This document shows positions 42,688 to 52,053 of a DNA stretch of 64,000 nt, piece after piece. The translations under genes and the position numbers were made by a program. Under the pieces are notes generated by a model, which saw nothing but the letters and a program-made list of their open reading frames with translations, had not been told where the DNA came from and ran no database searches. How positions within the stretch are numbered: the first letter of the stretch is position 1; every line of letters starts with the position of its first letter. Source of the DNA: Salmonella enterica subsp. arizonae (lineage in GTDB: Bacteria > Pseudomonadota > Gammaproteobacteria > Enterobacterales > Enterobacteriaceae); assembly GCF_008692845.1 (NCBI RefSeq), contig NZ_VXJW01000011.1:62001-126000 (forward strand), given 5' to 3'.

Positions 42688-43491
42688 TCACGCTGAAACG
42701 GCGTCGTCCAGCGAAGGACTCACCTGAACCACTTCGATTTGCTGGGATTGCAGTAAATTCTGCAATGCCGGACCGGGATACTCGTCCGTAAACAGAGCGG
42801 TAATCTGTGACACATTGCCGATCTCGACCGCCGCAGAAGCATGGTATTTCGTATGATCGGCGGCCAGCAGAATATGTCGTGAGTGGGCCATCATGGTTTT
42901 CACTACGCTGGCTTCGTTGACATCAAACTCCAGTAACGCGCCATCGCTCTCTATCGCGCCTACGCTGGTGACGAGATAGTCTGCCCGGAACCCCGCGACA
43001 AACGCCGTCGCGGAGGGCCCGATAATGCCGCTATTATGCGGGCGCAGCGTGCCGCCAGGCACCATCACTTCAAAGCGAGGGTTATTATAGAGAATATGCG
43101 CGACGCGCAGGCTATTGGTGATAATGCGCAGATGATTATGGTTGAGCAGCGCGCGCGCCACCTGCTCAACCGTCGTTCCAATCGTGATAAATATCGTGGA
43201 GCCATCCGGAATATAGTCAGCCACGGCTTCCGCAATGGCTTTTTTCTCTTGCGTCCAGGAGACCTCCCGCTGCTCAAAGGCGGTATTGACCACACTGGAC
43301 GCTCTGCCGGCGCCGCCATGATGACGCGTAATCAGCCCCTGCTCGCTTAATTTACGAATATCGCGGCGAACCGTCTGGGTAGAAACCTCCAACAAACAGG
43401 CTAACTCATCAATATTCATATAACCGCGCTCATCAATGAGCATTAACAGCCGATCGTGGCGCGGATTACCGGTCAGTTCGGTAAGACTCAT
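42688..43491 (-). CDS. yihW: YihW (CsqR), DeoR-type repressor of sulfoquinovose use
   Basis: Started at MSLTELTGNPRHDRLLML (43491) the protein has 267 residues against 261 in E. coli, with a different last 20 or so residues. Residues 5-60 are the DeoR helix-turn-helix (MNIDELACLLEVSTQTVRRD). The rest is the effector domain with TIGTTVEQVA and a sugar-phosphate-binding fold. In E. coli it represses the yih genes and is released by sulfoquinovose derivatives. Its start lies 33 bases after the yihV stop codon. Confidence 0.94.
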   Translation of the reverse strand: MSLTELTGNPRHDRLLMLIDERGYMNIDELACLLEVSTQTVRRDIRKLSEQGLITRHHGGAGRASSVVNTAFEQREVSWTQEKKAIAEAVADYIPDGSTIFITIGTTVEQVARALLNHNHLRIITNSLRVAHILYNNPRFEVMVPGGTLRPHNSGIIGPSATAFVAGFRADYLVTSVGAIESDGALLEFDVNEASVVKTMMAHSRHILLAADHTKYHASAAVEIGNVSQITALFTDEYPGPALQNLLQSQQIEVVQVSPSLDDAVSA

Positions 43492-43524
43492 GAGCATTCC
43501 TCTAAAAGCTTCCTACTGCCCATA

Positions 43525-44420
43525 TTATACAAAAAGTGACAAGAAAGATCGGGTTTGCTCACAATCAGGGATACCCGCTCGACCACCTGGGCGCGTACAC
43601 TTCAGCGCGGCAACGCCGCTGGCGAATCTGACAGCTTCTTCGATGGCGTATCCGCTTGCCAGCCCAAATGCCAGCGCGCCGTGAAAAACATCGCCCGCGC
43701 CGGTAGTATCCACCACCTCAACGGTAAAACCCGGTTGGTGGCGTACCGCCGCTTTTTCCAACCAGTTGCAGCCTTCGCTGCCTCGCGTGACGTAGACATG
43801 TCCATTTGTGAGCGTTTGTGTTTTTTTAGCGCATCAAGGGTTTCGCTCATCCCCGTCAGGCGTGCCAGCCCCGGCTCGGAGAAGGCGGCGTGGTCGCTTA
43901 ACGCCACCAGCTCGCTAATATCCTGCGGCGTAATATCGCCATCGAGAACGGTCATGACGCCAGCCTGACGCGCCAGCGTAAATGCCTGTTTTGCGCCGTC
44001 ATGCCAGCGCACATCCGCTAACACCACATCCCACTGCGAAAAATCGATGTCGTTAAGCCAGTCGGCGTCAGGTAATAAATCCGGGCTGGGATAATTAACG
44101 ATGATCCGCTCTCCATTGGCATCCACCATAATCGCTGACTGCGACGACATGGCCTGCGTGTAGCGGCGGGTATAGCGGGTATTTACCCCCAGGGATTCCA
44201 GCTCCGCCAGCAGGCTGTTTCCGGTGTCGTCATCGCCCACACGGCCAATAAAGTCCACCTGCGCGCCCAATTTCGCCGCAGCCACGGCAGCGGTCGCCGC
44301 AGGCCCGCCGCCCACTTCCGTATAGCGCTTCGCCACATATTTACCCCCTTCTGTCGGTAATCCTTCCACGTAATAGATGCGATCCATCACGGTAATACCT
44401 ACACAAGCAATACGAACCAT
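43525..44420 (-). pseudogene. yihV: Sulfofructose kinase gene yihV, frameshifted
   Basis: A PfkB-family kinase gene is open from ATG 44420 (MVRIACVGITVMDRIYYVEG) to about 43835, where one G appears lost after a run of six A (ctaaaaaaCac). The frame then reads KKHKRSQMDMSTSREA and continues in the wrong frame. Restoring the base gives KKAQTLTNGHVYVTRGSEGC and leads into the intact C-terminus (VEVVDTTGAGDVFHGALAFG ... SLFV, stop at 43525). The anion hole and catalytic Asp (TTGAGD) are lost from the main frame. The family step is sulfofructose to its 1-phosphate. Confidence 0.92.
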
Positions 44421-44472
44421 GGTCATTCCTCAAACATTTGCGATGCGCTCATTTTAATTTCACGAAATGTTT

Positions 44473-44564
44473 AAAAAGTGACGGCTGTCAATTTTTTGAC
44501 CATAAATTACAAATACGATCACAAACAGACAGAAAAACGCTCATTAATGACAAAAAATGACACC
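44473..44564. promoter_or_regulatory. Divergent yihV/yihU control region with repeated TGAC motifs
   Basis: Copies of a (A)5-(A/G)TGAC motif recur: aaaaagtgac at 44473-44482, inverted tcaattttttgac near 44488-44500, and aatgacaaaaaatgacac at 44546-44564. A similar aaaaagtgac lies near 43530 before yihW. They are plausible YihW (CsqR) operators. A half CRP-like sequence acgatcacaaac is at 44514-44526. Confidence 0.5.
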
Positions 44565-44584
44565 ACCGTGTTCAGGAGAACGAT

Positions 44585-45481
44585 ATGGCAGTTATAGCAT
44601 TTATCGGGTTGGGGCAGATGGGCTCCCCTATGGCGAGCAATCTGCTAAAGCAGGGCCATCAACTCAGCGTCTTCGATGTTAATCCCGACGCCGTACAGCG
44701 TCTGGTAGACAAAGGCGCGCAACCTGCAAGTAGCCCGGCTCAGGCAACCATCGGCGCTGAATTTGTTATCACCATGCTCCCGAACGGCGATCTGGTTCGT
44801 TCTGTTTTGTTTGGCGAGCAAGGCGTTTGCGAAACCCTTTCCCGTGAAGCGCTGGTCATTGATATGTCCACTATTCATCCGTTGCAAACCGACAAGCTGA
44901 TTGCCGACATGCAGAGCAAAGGGTTCAGCATGATGGATGTGCCGGTAGGCCGGACATCCGACAACGCGATTACCGGCACATTGTTGCTGCTGGCAGGCGG
45001 TACGGCAGAGCAAGTAGAGCGCGCCACTCCTGTTCTGATGGCGATGGGTAATGAGCTGGTCAACACCGGCGGCCCGGGAATGGGTATTCGCGTAAAACTG
45101 ATCAACAACTACATGAGTATTGCGCTAAATGCGCTCTCCGCCGAAGCCGCCGTGCTGTGTGAAGCGCTGGGGCTTTCCTTCGACGTGGCTTTAAAAGTGA
45201 TGAACGGCACTGCCGCAGGCAAAGGGCATTTCACCACCACCTGGCCGAATAAAGTGATGAAAGGGGATCTATCTCCCGCCTTCATGATCGATCTGGCGCA
45301 CAAAGATCTTGGCATCGCGTTGGATGTCGCCAATCAACTGCACGTACCGATGCCGCTCGGCGCCGCCTCCCGTGAAGTTTATAACCTGGCGCGGGCCGCA
45401 GGCCGCGGTCGGGAAGACTGGAGCGCCATCCTGGAACAGGTGCGCATCAGCGCCGGGCTGACCGCCAACGTAAAAAAGTAA
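44585..45481 (+). CDS. yihU: Sulfolactaldehyde 3-reductase
   Basis: The 298-residue enzyme belongs to the 3-hydroxyisobutyrate dehydrogenase family: NADH-binding [10 protein letters not shown] at residues 8-17, catalytic region VGRTSDNA and Lys171 in VKLINNY. It reduces sulfolactaldehyde to 2,3-dihydroxypropane-1-sulfonate, the exported end product of the sulfo-EMP path. It starts the yihU-T-S-R-Q-P-O-ompL run and has an aggaga site. Confidence 0.97.
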   Translation: MAVIAFIGLGQMGSPMASNLLKQGHQLSVFDVNPDAVQRLVDKGAQPASSPAQATIGAEFVITMLPNGDLVRSVLFGEQGVCETLSREALVIDMSTIHPLQTDKLIADMQSKGFSMMDVPVGRTSDNAITGTLLLLAGGTAEQVERATPVLMAMGNELVNTGGPGMGIRVKLINNYMSIALNALSAEAAVLCEALGLSFDVALKVMNGTAAGKGHFTTTWPNKVMKGDLSPAFMIDLAHKDLGIALDVANQLHVPMPLGAASREVYNLARAAGRGREDWSAILEQVRISAGLTANVKK

Positions 45482-45503
45482 CGACTGTATAAAGGAAAAT
45501 TGA

Positions 45504-46382
45504 ATGAACAACTACACCATCAAAGACATTACGCGAGCGTCCGGCGGGTTTGCCATGCTGGCTGTCGATCAGCGCGAGGCGATGCGTTTAATGTTTGCTG
45601 CTGCTGGTGCGAAACCACCCGTCGCCGATAGCGTGCTGACGGATTTCAAAGTGAATGCGGCGAAAATTCTTTCCCCATATGCCTCTGCCGTTCTGCTGGA
45701 TCAGCAGTTCTGTTATCGCCAGGCCGTAGAACAAAACGCGGTCGCTAAAAGCTGCGCCATGATCGTCGCGGCGGATGATTTCATCCCGGGCAACGGTATT
45801 CCCGTTGATAACGTGGTCATTGATAAAAAAATTAATGCGCAGGCGGTAAAACAGGATGGCGCGAAAGCCTTAAAACTGTTGGTGCTGTGGCGCAGCGACG
45901 AAGACGCGCAGCAGCGTCTGGATATGGTCAAAGAATTCAATGAATTATGCCACTCCAATGGTTTGCTGAGCATTATCGAACCGGTTGTACGTCCGCCGCG
46001 CTGCGGCGACAAGTTCGATCGCGAGCAGGCGATTATCGATGCGGCCAAAGAGCTGGGCGACAGCGGCGCCGATCTCTACAAAGTTGAAATGCCGCTCTAC
46101 GGCAAAGGCGCGCGTTCCGATCTTCTTACCGCCTCACAACGCCTGAATGGGCATATCAATATGCCGTGGGTCATCCTCTCTTCCGGTGTGGACGAAAAAC
46201 TGTTCCCTCGCGCGGTCAGGGTCGCCATGGAAGCTGGCGCATCTGGGTTCCTGGCGGGACGCGCGGTCTGGTCATCAGTGATTGGTTTACCGGATACCGA
46301 GCTGATGCTACGTGATGTTTCCGCGCCTAAGTTGCAACATCTGGGCGAGATCGTCGATGAAATGATGGCGAAACGTCGTTAA
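45504..46382 (+). CDS. yihT: Sulfofructosephosphate aldolase
   Basis: The 292-residue class I aldolase resembles LacD. The Schiff-base lysine is in [11 protein letters not shown] near residue 193. It cleaves 6-deoxy-6-sulfofructose 1-phosphate to dihydroxyacetone phosphate and sulfolactaldehyde. It begins 22 bases after yihU with an aaaggaa site. Its substrate will not be made if YihV is dead. Confidence 0.97.
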   Translation: MNNYTIKDITRASGGFAMLAVDQREAMRLMFAAAGAKPPVADSVLTDFKVNAAKILSPYASAVLLDQQFCYRQAVEQNAVAKSCAMIVAADDFIPGNGIPVDNVVIDKKINAQAVKQDGAKALKLLVLWRSDEDAQQRLDMVKEFNELCHSNGLLSIIEPVVRPPRCGDKFDREQAIIDAAKELGDSGADLYKVEMPLYGKGARSDLLTASQRLNGHINMPWVILSSGVDEKLFPRAVRVAMEAGASGFLAGRAVWSSVIGLPDTELMLRDVSAPKLQHLGEIVDEMMAKRR

Positions 46383-46397
46383 TACGAGGATGAAAGA

Positions 46398-47639
46398 ATG
46401 AAATGGTTTAACACGTTGAGCCACAACCGCTGGCTGGAGCAGGAAACCGACCGCATCTTTAATTTCGGTAAAAACGCCGCGGTGCCGACAGGCTTCGGCT
46501 GGCTGGGAAATAAAGGGCAAATCAAAGAAGAGATGGGCACCCATCTTTGGATCACGGCGCGTATGCTGCACGTTTATTCCGTGGCGGCATCCATGGGCCG
46601 ACCGGGCGCTTATGATCTGGTCGATCACGGTATCAAAGCCATGAACGGCGCGCTGCGCGATAAAAAATACGGCGGCTGGTATGCCTGCGTTAACGACCAG
46701 GGCGTGGTGGATGCCTCTAAACAGGGTTATCAACACTTCTTCGCCCTGCTGGGCGCGGCCAGCGCCGTCACTACCGGTCATCCTGAAGCCAGAAAATTGT
46801 TGGATTACGCCATTGAAGTTATTGAGAAATACTTCTGGAGTGAAGAAGAGCAGATGTGCCTGGAGTCCTGGGATGAAGCCTTCAGCAAAACCGAAGACTA
46901 CCGTGGCGGCAACGCCAATATGCACGCCGTCGAAGCGTTTCTGATTGTTTATGACGTCACCCATGACCGTAAATGGCTCGACCGTGCGCTACGCATCGCG
47001 TCAGTGATTATTCACGATGTCGCCCGCAGCGGTGATTATCGCGTCAATGAACACTTCGATTCACAGTGGAACCCTATCCGCGACTACAACAAAGATAACC
47101 CTGCTCACCGCTTTCGCGCTTACGGCGGTACGCCGGGCCACTGGATCGAGTGGGGCCGTCTGATGTTGCATCTGCATGCCGCGCTGGAAGCGCGCTCCGA
47201 AACGCCTCCCGCCTGGCTGCTGGAAGACGCCAAAGGTCTGTTCCATGCCACCATCCGCGACGCCTGGGCGCCGGACGGCGCAGACGGTTTTGTCTATTCG
47301 GTGGACTGGGACGGCAAACCGATTGTCCGTGAAAGAGTGCGCTGGCCGATCGTTGAAGCGATGGGCACCGCTTATGCCCTGTATACCCTCACCGGCGATA
47401 GCCAGTACGAAGAGTGGTATCAGAAATGGTGGGATTACTGCATTAAGTACCTGATGGACTATGAAAATGGCTCCTGGTGGCAAGAGCTGGACGCCGATAA
47501 CAAAGTGACCACCAAAGTGTGGGACGGCAAGCAAGATATTTATCATTTACTGCACTGTCTGGTCATTCCTCGCCTGCCACTCGCGCCGGGCCTGGCTCCA
47601 GCCGTTGCGGCAGGTCTGCTGGATATCAACGCGAAATAG
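46398..47639 (+). CDS. yihS: Sulfoquinovose isomerase
   Basis: The 413-residue protein is of the N-acylglucosamine 2-epimerase (alpha6/alpha6 barrel) family, with the active-site histidines in [13 protein letters not shown] and the final [10 protein letters not shown]. It isomerises sulfoquinovose to sulfofructose and also mannose/fructose-type sugars. It is 15 bases after yihT. The frame and length are intact. Confidence 0.97.
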   Translation: MKWFNTLSHNRWLEQETDRIFNFGKNAAVPTGFGWLGNKGQIKEEMGTHLWITARMLHVYSVAASMGRPGAYDLVDHGIKAMNGALRDKKYGGWYACVNDQGVVDASKQGYQHFFALLGAASAVTTGHPEARKLLDYAIEVIEKYFWSEEEQMCLESWDEAFSKTEDYRGGNANMHAVEAFLIVYDVTHDRKWLDRALRIASVIIHDVARSGDYRVNEHFDSQWNPIRDYNKDNPAHRFRAYGGTPGHWIEWGRLMLHLHAALEARSETPPAWLLEDAKGLFHATIRDAWAPDGADGFVYSVDWDGKPIVRERVRWPIVEAMGTAYALYTLTGDSQYEEWYQKWWDYCIKYLMDYENGSWWQELDADNKVTTKVWDGKQDIYHLLHCLVIPRLPLAPGLAPAVAAGLLDINAK

Positions 47640-47657
47640 GTCATGAGGATTGCAGCC

Positions 47658-48500
47658 ATGTACAGCGATGGAAAAACTATTCAGCTTAATGCGGGTCGTT
47701 ACCAGGCAAAAATTGTCACGGTTGGCGCAGGTCTGGCGGAGCTGACCCATCATGGACGTCATGTGGTCATCCCGCATAAACCAGAAGAGATGCCGCTGGC
47801 GCATCTGGGGAAGGTGTTAATTCCCTGGCCAAACCGAGTGGCAAATGGCTGCTACCACTACAACGGCAAGGATTACCAGCTTGCCGTTAACGACCCGATT
47901 TCGCAGGCCGCCATTCACGGTCTGTTAGCCTGGCGGGACTGGCAGGTTAGCTATCAGTCGACGTCAGAAGCGTCGCTAACGATTTTTCTGCCGCCCTCCT
48001 ACGGCTATCCCTTTGCATTAAGTTCGGAAGTGATTTATCGATTAGATGCCGCCAGCGGGCTGCATGTATTGATTCGTTCGCAAAACATTGGCGATGAATC
48101 AGCGCCTTATGGCGCGGGCGCACACCCTTATTTGACTTGCAATCTGCAAAGCATCGATAGCTGTGTATTAACACTGCCTGCAAGCGAAGAATTGCCCGCA
48201 GACAGGGATTTTTCCGCATCATGCCTGATTGGCGAAACGCGCCTTGATCATGCGATTAAGGCCGCGGCTACCCCGGCTGAGTGGGAGGTCAGACTTACCT
48301 GCCCGACGCAAAATATGTCCACATTTTTACGCAGCAACCAACCCTGGCTACAGATCTATACCGGCGAAAAACTAAGCCGAAAAGGTCTCGCTGTAGAACC
48401 TATGAGCTGCCCGCCCGATGCATTTAATTCCGGGATCGCGCTTATTCATCTTGCCCCAAAAGCGATCCATCAACTGCATTTTTCCATCGGCTGTGAATAG
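47658..48500 (+). CDS. yihR: Sulfoquinovose mutarotase (aldose 1-epimerase family)
   Basis: The protein is 280 residues from MYSDGKTIQLNAGRY (47658), chosen because a tgagga site sits eight bases upstream; the ATG at 47643 would add five residues. The galactose mutarotase fold shows the catalytic His in YGAGAHPYLTC and Glu in GLAVEPMSCPP. It equilibrates the anomers of sulfoquinovose released by YihQ. Confidence 0.93.
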   Translation: MYSDGKTIQLNAGRYQAKIVTVGAGLAELTHHGRHVVIPHKPEEMPLAHLGKVLIPWPNRVANGCYHYNGKDYQLAVNDPISQAAIHGLLAWRDWQVSYQSTSEASLTIFLPPSYGYPFALSSEVIYRLDAASGLHVLIRSQNIGDESAPYGAGAHPYLTCNLQSIDSCVLTLPASEELPADRDFSASCLIGETRLDHAIKAAATPAEWEVRLTCPTQNMSTFLRSNQPWLQIYTGEKLSRKGLAVEPMSCPPDAFNSGIALIHLAPKAIHQLHFSIGCE

Positions 48501-48543
48501 CCCGGATGGATTACCGAATTACCCTACATTCACGGAGACTACA

Positions 48544-50580
48544 ATGAATTCTCTACCACAACGGTCAACCGATTTTAAACTAACAACATCACAGGATGGT
48601 TTTGCGCTTACCTGGCAAAAGCGTCTAATTTTACGGCACAGCGCCGAAAACCCCTGTCTGTGGATTGGCGCGGGCGTTGCCGACATTGATATGTTCCGCG
48701 GCAACTTCAGCATCAAAGACAAACTTAACGAGAAGATTGCCTTAACGGAGGCCACGGTCAGCGAGCTACCCGACGGCTGGCTGGTACAATTCAGCCGTGG
48801 CGCAACAATTAGCGCCACCCTTCGCCTCTCTGCCGATGAGGCGGGACGCCTGACGTTGGATCTGCAAAACGACGACCTGCACCACAACCGTATCTGGTTA
48901 CGCCTCGCGGCTAATCCAGATGACCATATCTACGGCTGCGGCGAACAGTTCTCTTATTTCGATTTGCGCGGCAAGCCGTTCCCGCTGTGGACCAGCGAAC
49001 AGGGCGTTGGCCGTAATAAAACCAGCTATGTCACCTGGCAGGCTGACTGTAAAGAGAACGCCGGCGGCGACTATTACTGGACCTTCTTCCCGCAACCGAC
49101 CTTTGTCAGCACACAAAAATATTACTGCCACGTCGATAATAGCTGTTATATGAATTTCGACTTCAGCGCGCCGGAGTATCACGAACTGGCGCTGTGGGAA
49201 GATAAAACTACGCTGCGTTTTGAGTGTGCCGACACCTACATCGCCCTGCTGGAAAAACTGACTGCGCTGTTAGGCCGCCAGCCAGAGCTGCCGGACTGGG
49301 TTTACGACGGCGTCACGCTAGGCATTCAGGGCGGTACGGAAGTTTGTCAGCAAAAACTGGATACCATGCGCAACGCAGGCGTAAAAGTGAACGGTATTTG
49401 GGCGCAGGACTGGTCCGGTATCCGCATGACCTCCTTTGGCAAGCGCGTAATGTGGAACTGGAAGTGGAATAGCGACAACTATCCGCAGCTGGATAGCCGT
49501 ATCAAACAGTGGAAAGAAGAAGGCATACAGTTCCTCTCTTATATCAACCCGTACGTCGCCAGTGATAAAGACCTCTGCGCCGAGGCGGCGAAACACGGCT
49601 ATCTGGCGAAAGACGCCACGGGCGGCGACTATCTGGTCGAGTTTGGCGAATTTTATGGCGGCGTGGTCGATCTGACCAATCCTGAAGCTTACGACTGGTT
49701 CAAAGACGTTATCAAAAAGAACATGATCGCGCTCGGCTGCAGCGGCTGGATGGCGGATTTCGGCGAATATCTGCCGACCGATACGTATCTGCACAACGGC
49801 GTCAGCGCCGAGATCATGCATAACGCCTGGCCTGCGCTGTGGGCGAAATGTAACTATGACGCGTTACAGGAGACCGGCAAACTCGGCGAGATCCTGTTCT
49901 TTATGCGCGCCGGTTATACCGGTAGTCAGAAGTATTCCACCATGATGTGGGCAGGCGACCAGAACGTTGACTGGAGCCTTGATGATGGTCTGGCCTCTGT
50001 CGTGCCTGCGGCATTGTCGCTGGCGATGACCGGCCACGGTCTGCATCACAGCGATATCGGCGGTTACACCACGTTGTTCGACATGAAGCGCAGCAAAGAG
50101 TTGCTGTTGCGCTGGTGCGATTTCAGCGCCTTTACGCCGATGATGCGCACCCATGAAGGCAACCGTCCCGGCGATAACTGGCAGTTCGACGGCGACGCGG
50201 AAACCATTGCCCACTTTGCCCGCATGACCACCGTCTTTACCACGCTGAAACCGTATCTCAAGCAGGCGGTGGCGCAGAACGCGGCTACCGGTCTGCCGGT
50301 CATGCGTCCGCTATTCCTGCACTACGAGAACGATGCCGCAACCTACACCCTGAAATATCAATATCTGCTCGGTCAGGATCTGCTGGTCGCGCCGGTTTAT
50401 GAGCAGGGGCGTTGCGATTGGACGCTGTACCTGCCGGAAGATCACTGGGTGAATATCTGGACCGGCGAAGCTCACCACGGCGGTGAAATTACCGTGGATG
50501 CGCCCATTGGCAAGCCGCCGGTCTTCTATCGCGCGAAGAGCGAGTGGGCTTCACTTTTTGCTTCTTTACGGAATATCTAA
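48544..50580 (+). CDS. yihQ: Sulfoquinovosidase
   Basis: The 678-residue GH31 enzyme starts at MNSLPQRSTDFKLTTSQDG (48544); the longer frame overlaps yihR. The catalytic nucleophile is Asp405 in GWMADFGEYLP and the acid is Asp472 in WAGDQNVDWS. The sulfonate-binding residues (QDWSGIR...KRVMWNWKW) are present. It cleaves alpha-sulfoquinovosyl glycerol and glycolipids. A hairpin (gcccgcagg...cctgcgggc, 50589-50610) follows before yihP. Confidence 0.96.
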   Translation: MNSLPQRSTDFKLTTSQDGFALTWQKRLILRHSAENPCLWIGAGVADIDMFRGNFSIKDKLNEKIALTEATVSELPDGWLVQFSRGATISATLRLSADEAGRLTLDLQNDDLHHNRIWLRLAANPDDHIYGCGEQFSYFDLRGKPFPLWTSEQGVGRNKTSYVTWQADCKENAGGDYYWTFFPQPTFVSTQKYYCHVDNSCYMNFDFSAPEYHELALWEDKTTLRFECADTYIALLEKLTALLGRQPELPDWVYDGVTLGIQGGTEVCQQKLDTMRNAGVKVNGIWAQDWSGIRMTSFGKRVMWNWKWNSDNYPQLDSRIKQWKEEGIQFLSYINPYVASDKDLCAEAAKHGYLAKDATGGDYLVEFGEFYGGVVDLTNPEAYDWFKDVIKKNMIALGCSGWMADFGEYLPTDTYLHNGVSAEIMHNAWPALWAKCNYDALQETGKLGEILFFMRAGYTGSQKYSTMMWAGDQNVDWSLDDGLASVVPAALSLAMTGHGLHHSDIGGYTTLFDMKRSKELLLRWCDFSAFTPMMRTHEGNRPGDNWQFDGDAETIAHFARMTTVFTTLKPYLKQAVAQNAATGLPVMRPLFLHYENDAATYTLKYQYLLGQDLLVAPVYEQGRCDWTLYLPEDHWVNIWTGEAHHGGEITVDAPIGKPPVFYRAKSEWASLFASLRNI

Positions 50581-50625
50581 TACGGCTCGCCCGCAGGGAA
50601 ACCTGCGGGCAGATGGAGAAGAATA

Positions 50626-52008
50626 ATGAGTCAAACATCATCAAATCCGGCAACCCTACGCTTGCCGTTTAAAGAAAAACTTGCCTATGGACTGGGGGAT
50701 TTAGGTTCCAATATCCTGTTAGATATCGGGACCCTCTATTTACTCAAATTTTATACCGATGTGCTGGGTTTACCAGGGACTTACGGCGGGATCATTTTCC
50801 TGATCGCCAAATTTTTCACCGCATTTACCGATATGGGTACCGGCATTATGCTCGACTCGCGGCGTAAAATTGGTCCGAAGGGCAAATTCCGCCCGTTCGT
50901 GCTTTACGCGGCATTTCCGGTAACGCTACTGGCGATTGCTAACTTTGTCGGCACACCGTTTGAGGTGACGGGAAAAACCGTCGTCGCAACGATGCTGTTT
51001 ATGCTGTACGGGCTGGTTTTCAGCATGATGAACTGCTCGTATGGCGCGATGGTGCCCGCGATTACCAAGAACCCGGATGAACGCGCCTCGCTTGCCGCGT
51101 GGCGTCAGGGCGGCGCCACTCTCGGCCTGCTGCTGTGTACCGTTGGCTTTGTGCCGGTCATGAACCTGATCGAAGGCAATGCCCAACTCAGCTATATTTT
51201 CGCCGCCACGCTATTTTCATTATTTGGCCTGCTATTTATGTGGCTGTGCTACGCCGGCGTTAAAGAGCGCTACGTCGAAGTAAAACCTGTCGATAACGCG
51301 CAAAAGCCCGGATTATTGCAGTCGTTCCGCGCTATCGCCGGTAACCGTCCGCTGTTTATTCTGTGTATCGCCAACCTCTGCACGTTAGGTGCGTTTAACG
51401 TCAAGCTGGCGATTCAGGTCTATTACACCCAGTACGTGCTTAACGACCCGATCCTCCTCTCCTGGATGGGTTTCTTTAGCATGGGTTGTATTTTTATCGG
51501 CGTCTTTTTGATGCCCGGCGCAGTAAGGCGTTTTGGCAAGAAAAAAGTCTATATCGGCGGGCTGTTAATATGGGTAGCAGGCGATCTGCTCAACTACTTC
51601 TTTGGCGGCGGCTCGGTCAGTTTTGTCGCTTTCTCCTGCCTGGCTTTCTTTGGTTCGGCATTCGTCAACAGCCTGAACTGGGCGCTGGTTTCCGACACGG
51701 TGGAATACGGCGAATGGCGCACCGGCGTTCGCTCAGAAGGGACGGTTTACACTGGCTTCACCTTCTTCCGTAAGGTCTCCCAGGCGCTGGCGGGGTTCTT
51801 CCCCGGCTGGATGCTGACGCAAATCGGTTATGTCCCAAATGTCGTGCAATCTGCGGGCACTGTCGAAGGACTACGCCAGTTGATCTTTATTTATCCGTGC
51901 GCTCTGGCGGTCATCACCATTATTGCGATGGGCTGTTTCTACAATCTCAACGAAAAAATGTACGTGCGAATTGTGGAAGAAATTGAGGCCCGGAAACATA
52001 CGGTTTAA
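50626..52008 (+). CDS. yihP: Sulfoquinovose/DHPS-type glycoside transporter YihP
   Basis: The 460-residue protein is a GPH-family cation symporter with about 12 membrane helices and the motifs GLGDLGSNILLD and DSRRKIGPKGKFRPF. In the yih pathway YihP and YihO are predicted to move sulfoquinovose-type sugars or export dihydroxypropane sulfonate; which does which is unsettled. It is about 60% similar to YihO by eye. Confidence 0.93.
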   Translation: MSQTSSNPATLRLPFKEKLAYGLGDLGSNILLDIGTLYLLKFYTDVLGLPGTYGGIIFLIAKFFTAFTDMGTGIMLDSRRKIGPKGKFRPFVLYAAFPVTLLAIANFVGTPFEVTGKTVVATMLFMLYGLVFSMMNCSYGAMVPAITKNPDERASLAAWRQGGATLGLLLCTVGFVPVMNLIEGNAQLSYIFAATLFSLFGLLFMWLCYAGVKERYVEVKPVDNAQKPGLLQSFRAIAGNRPLFILCIANLCTLGAFNVKLAIQVYYTQYVLNDPILLSWMGFFSMGCIFIGVFLMPGAVRRFGKKKVYIGGLLIWVAGDLLNYFFGGGSVSFVAFSCLAFFGSAFVNSLNWALVSDTVEYGEWRTGVRSEGTVYTGFTFFRKVSQALAGFFPGWMLTQIGYVPNVVQSAGTVEGLRQLIFIYPCALAVITIIAMGCFYNLNEKMYVRIVEEIEARKHTV

Positions 52009-52022
52009 CAACAATAAAATAT

Positions 52023-52042
52023 AACGCCCTGCCGGGCGTTTT
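52023..52042 (+). terminator. Terminator-like hairpin between yihP and yihO
   Basis: AACGCCC and GGGCGTT form a 7-bp stem with a four-base loop and are followed by TTTG. It lies within the operon and may lower yihO-ompL expression. Confidence 0.6.
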
Positions 52043-52053
52043 GAGAGGCGATT

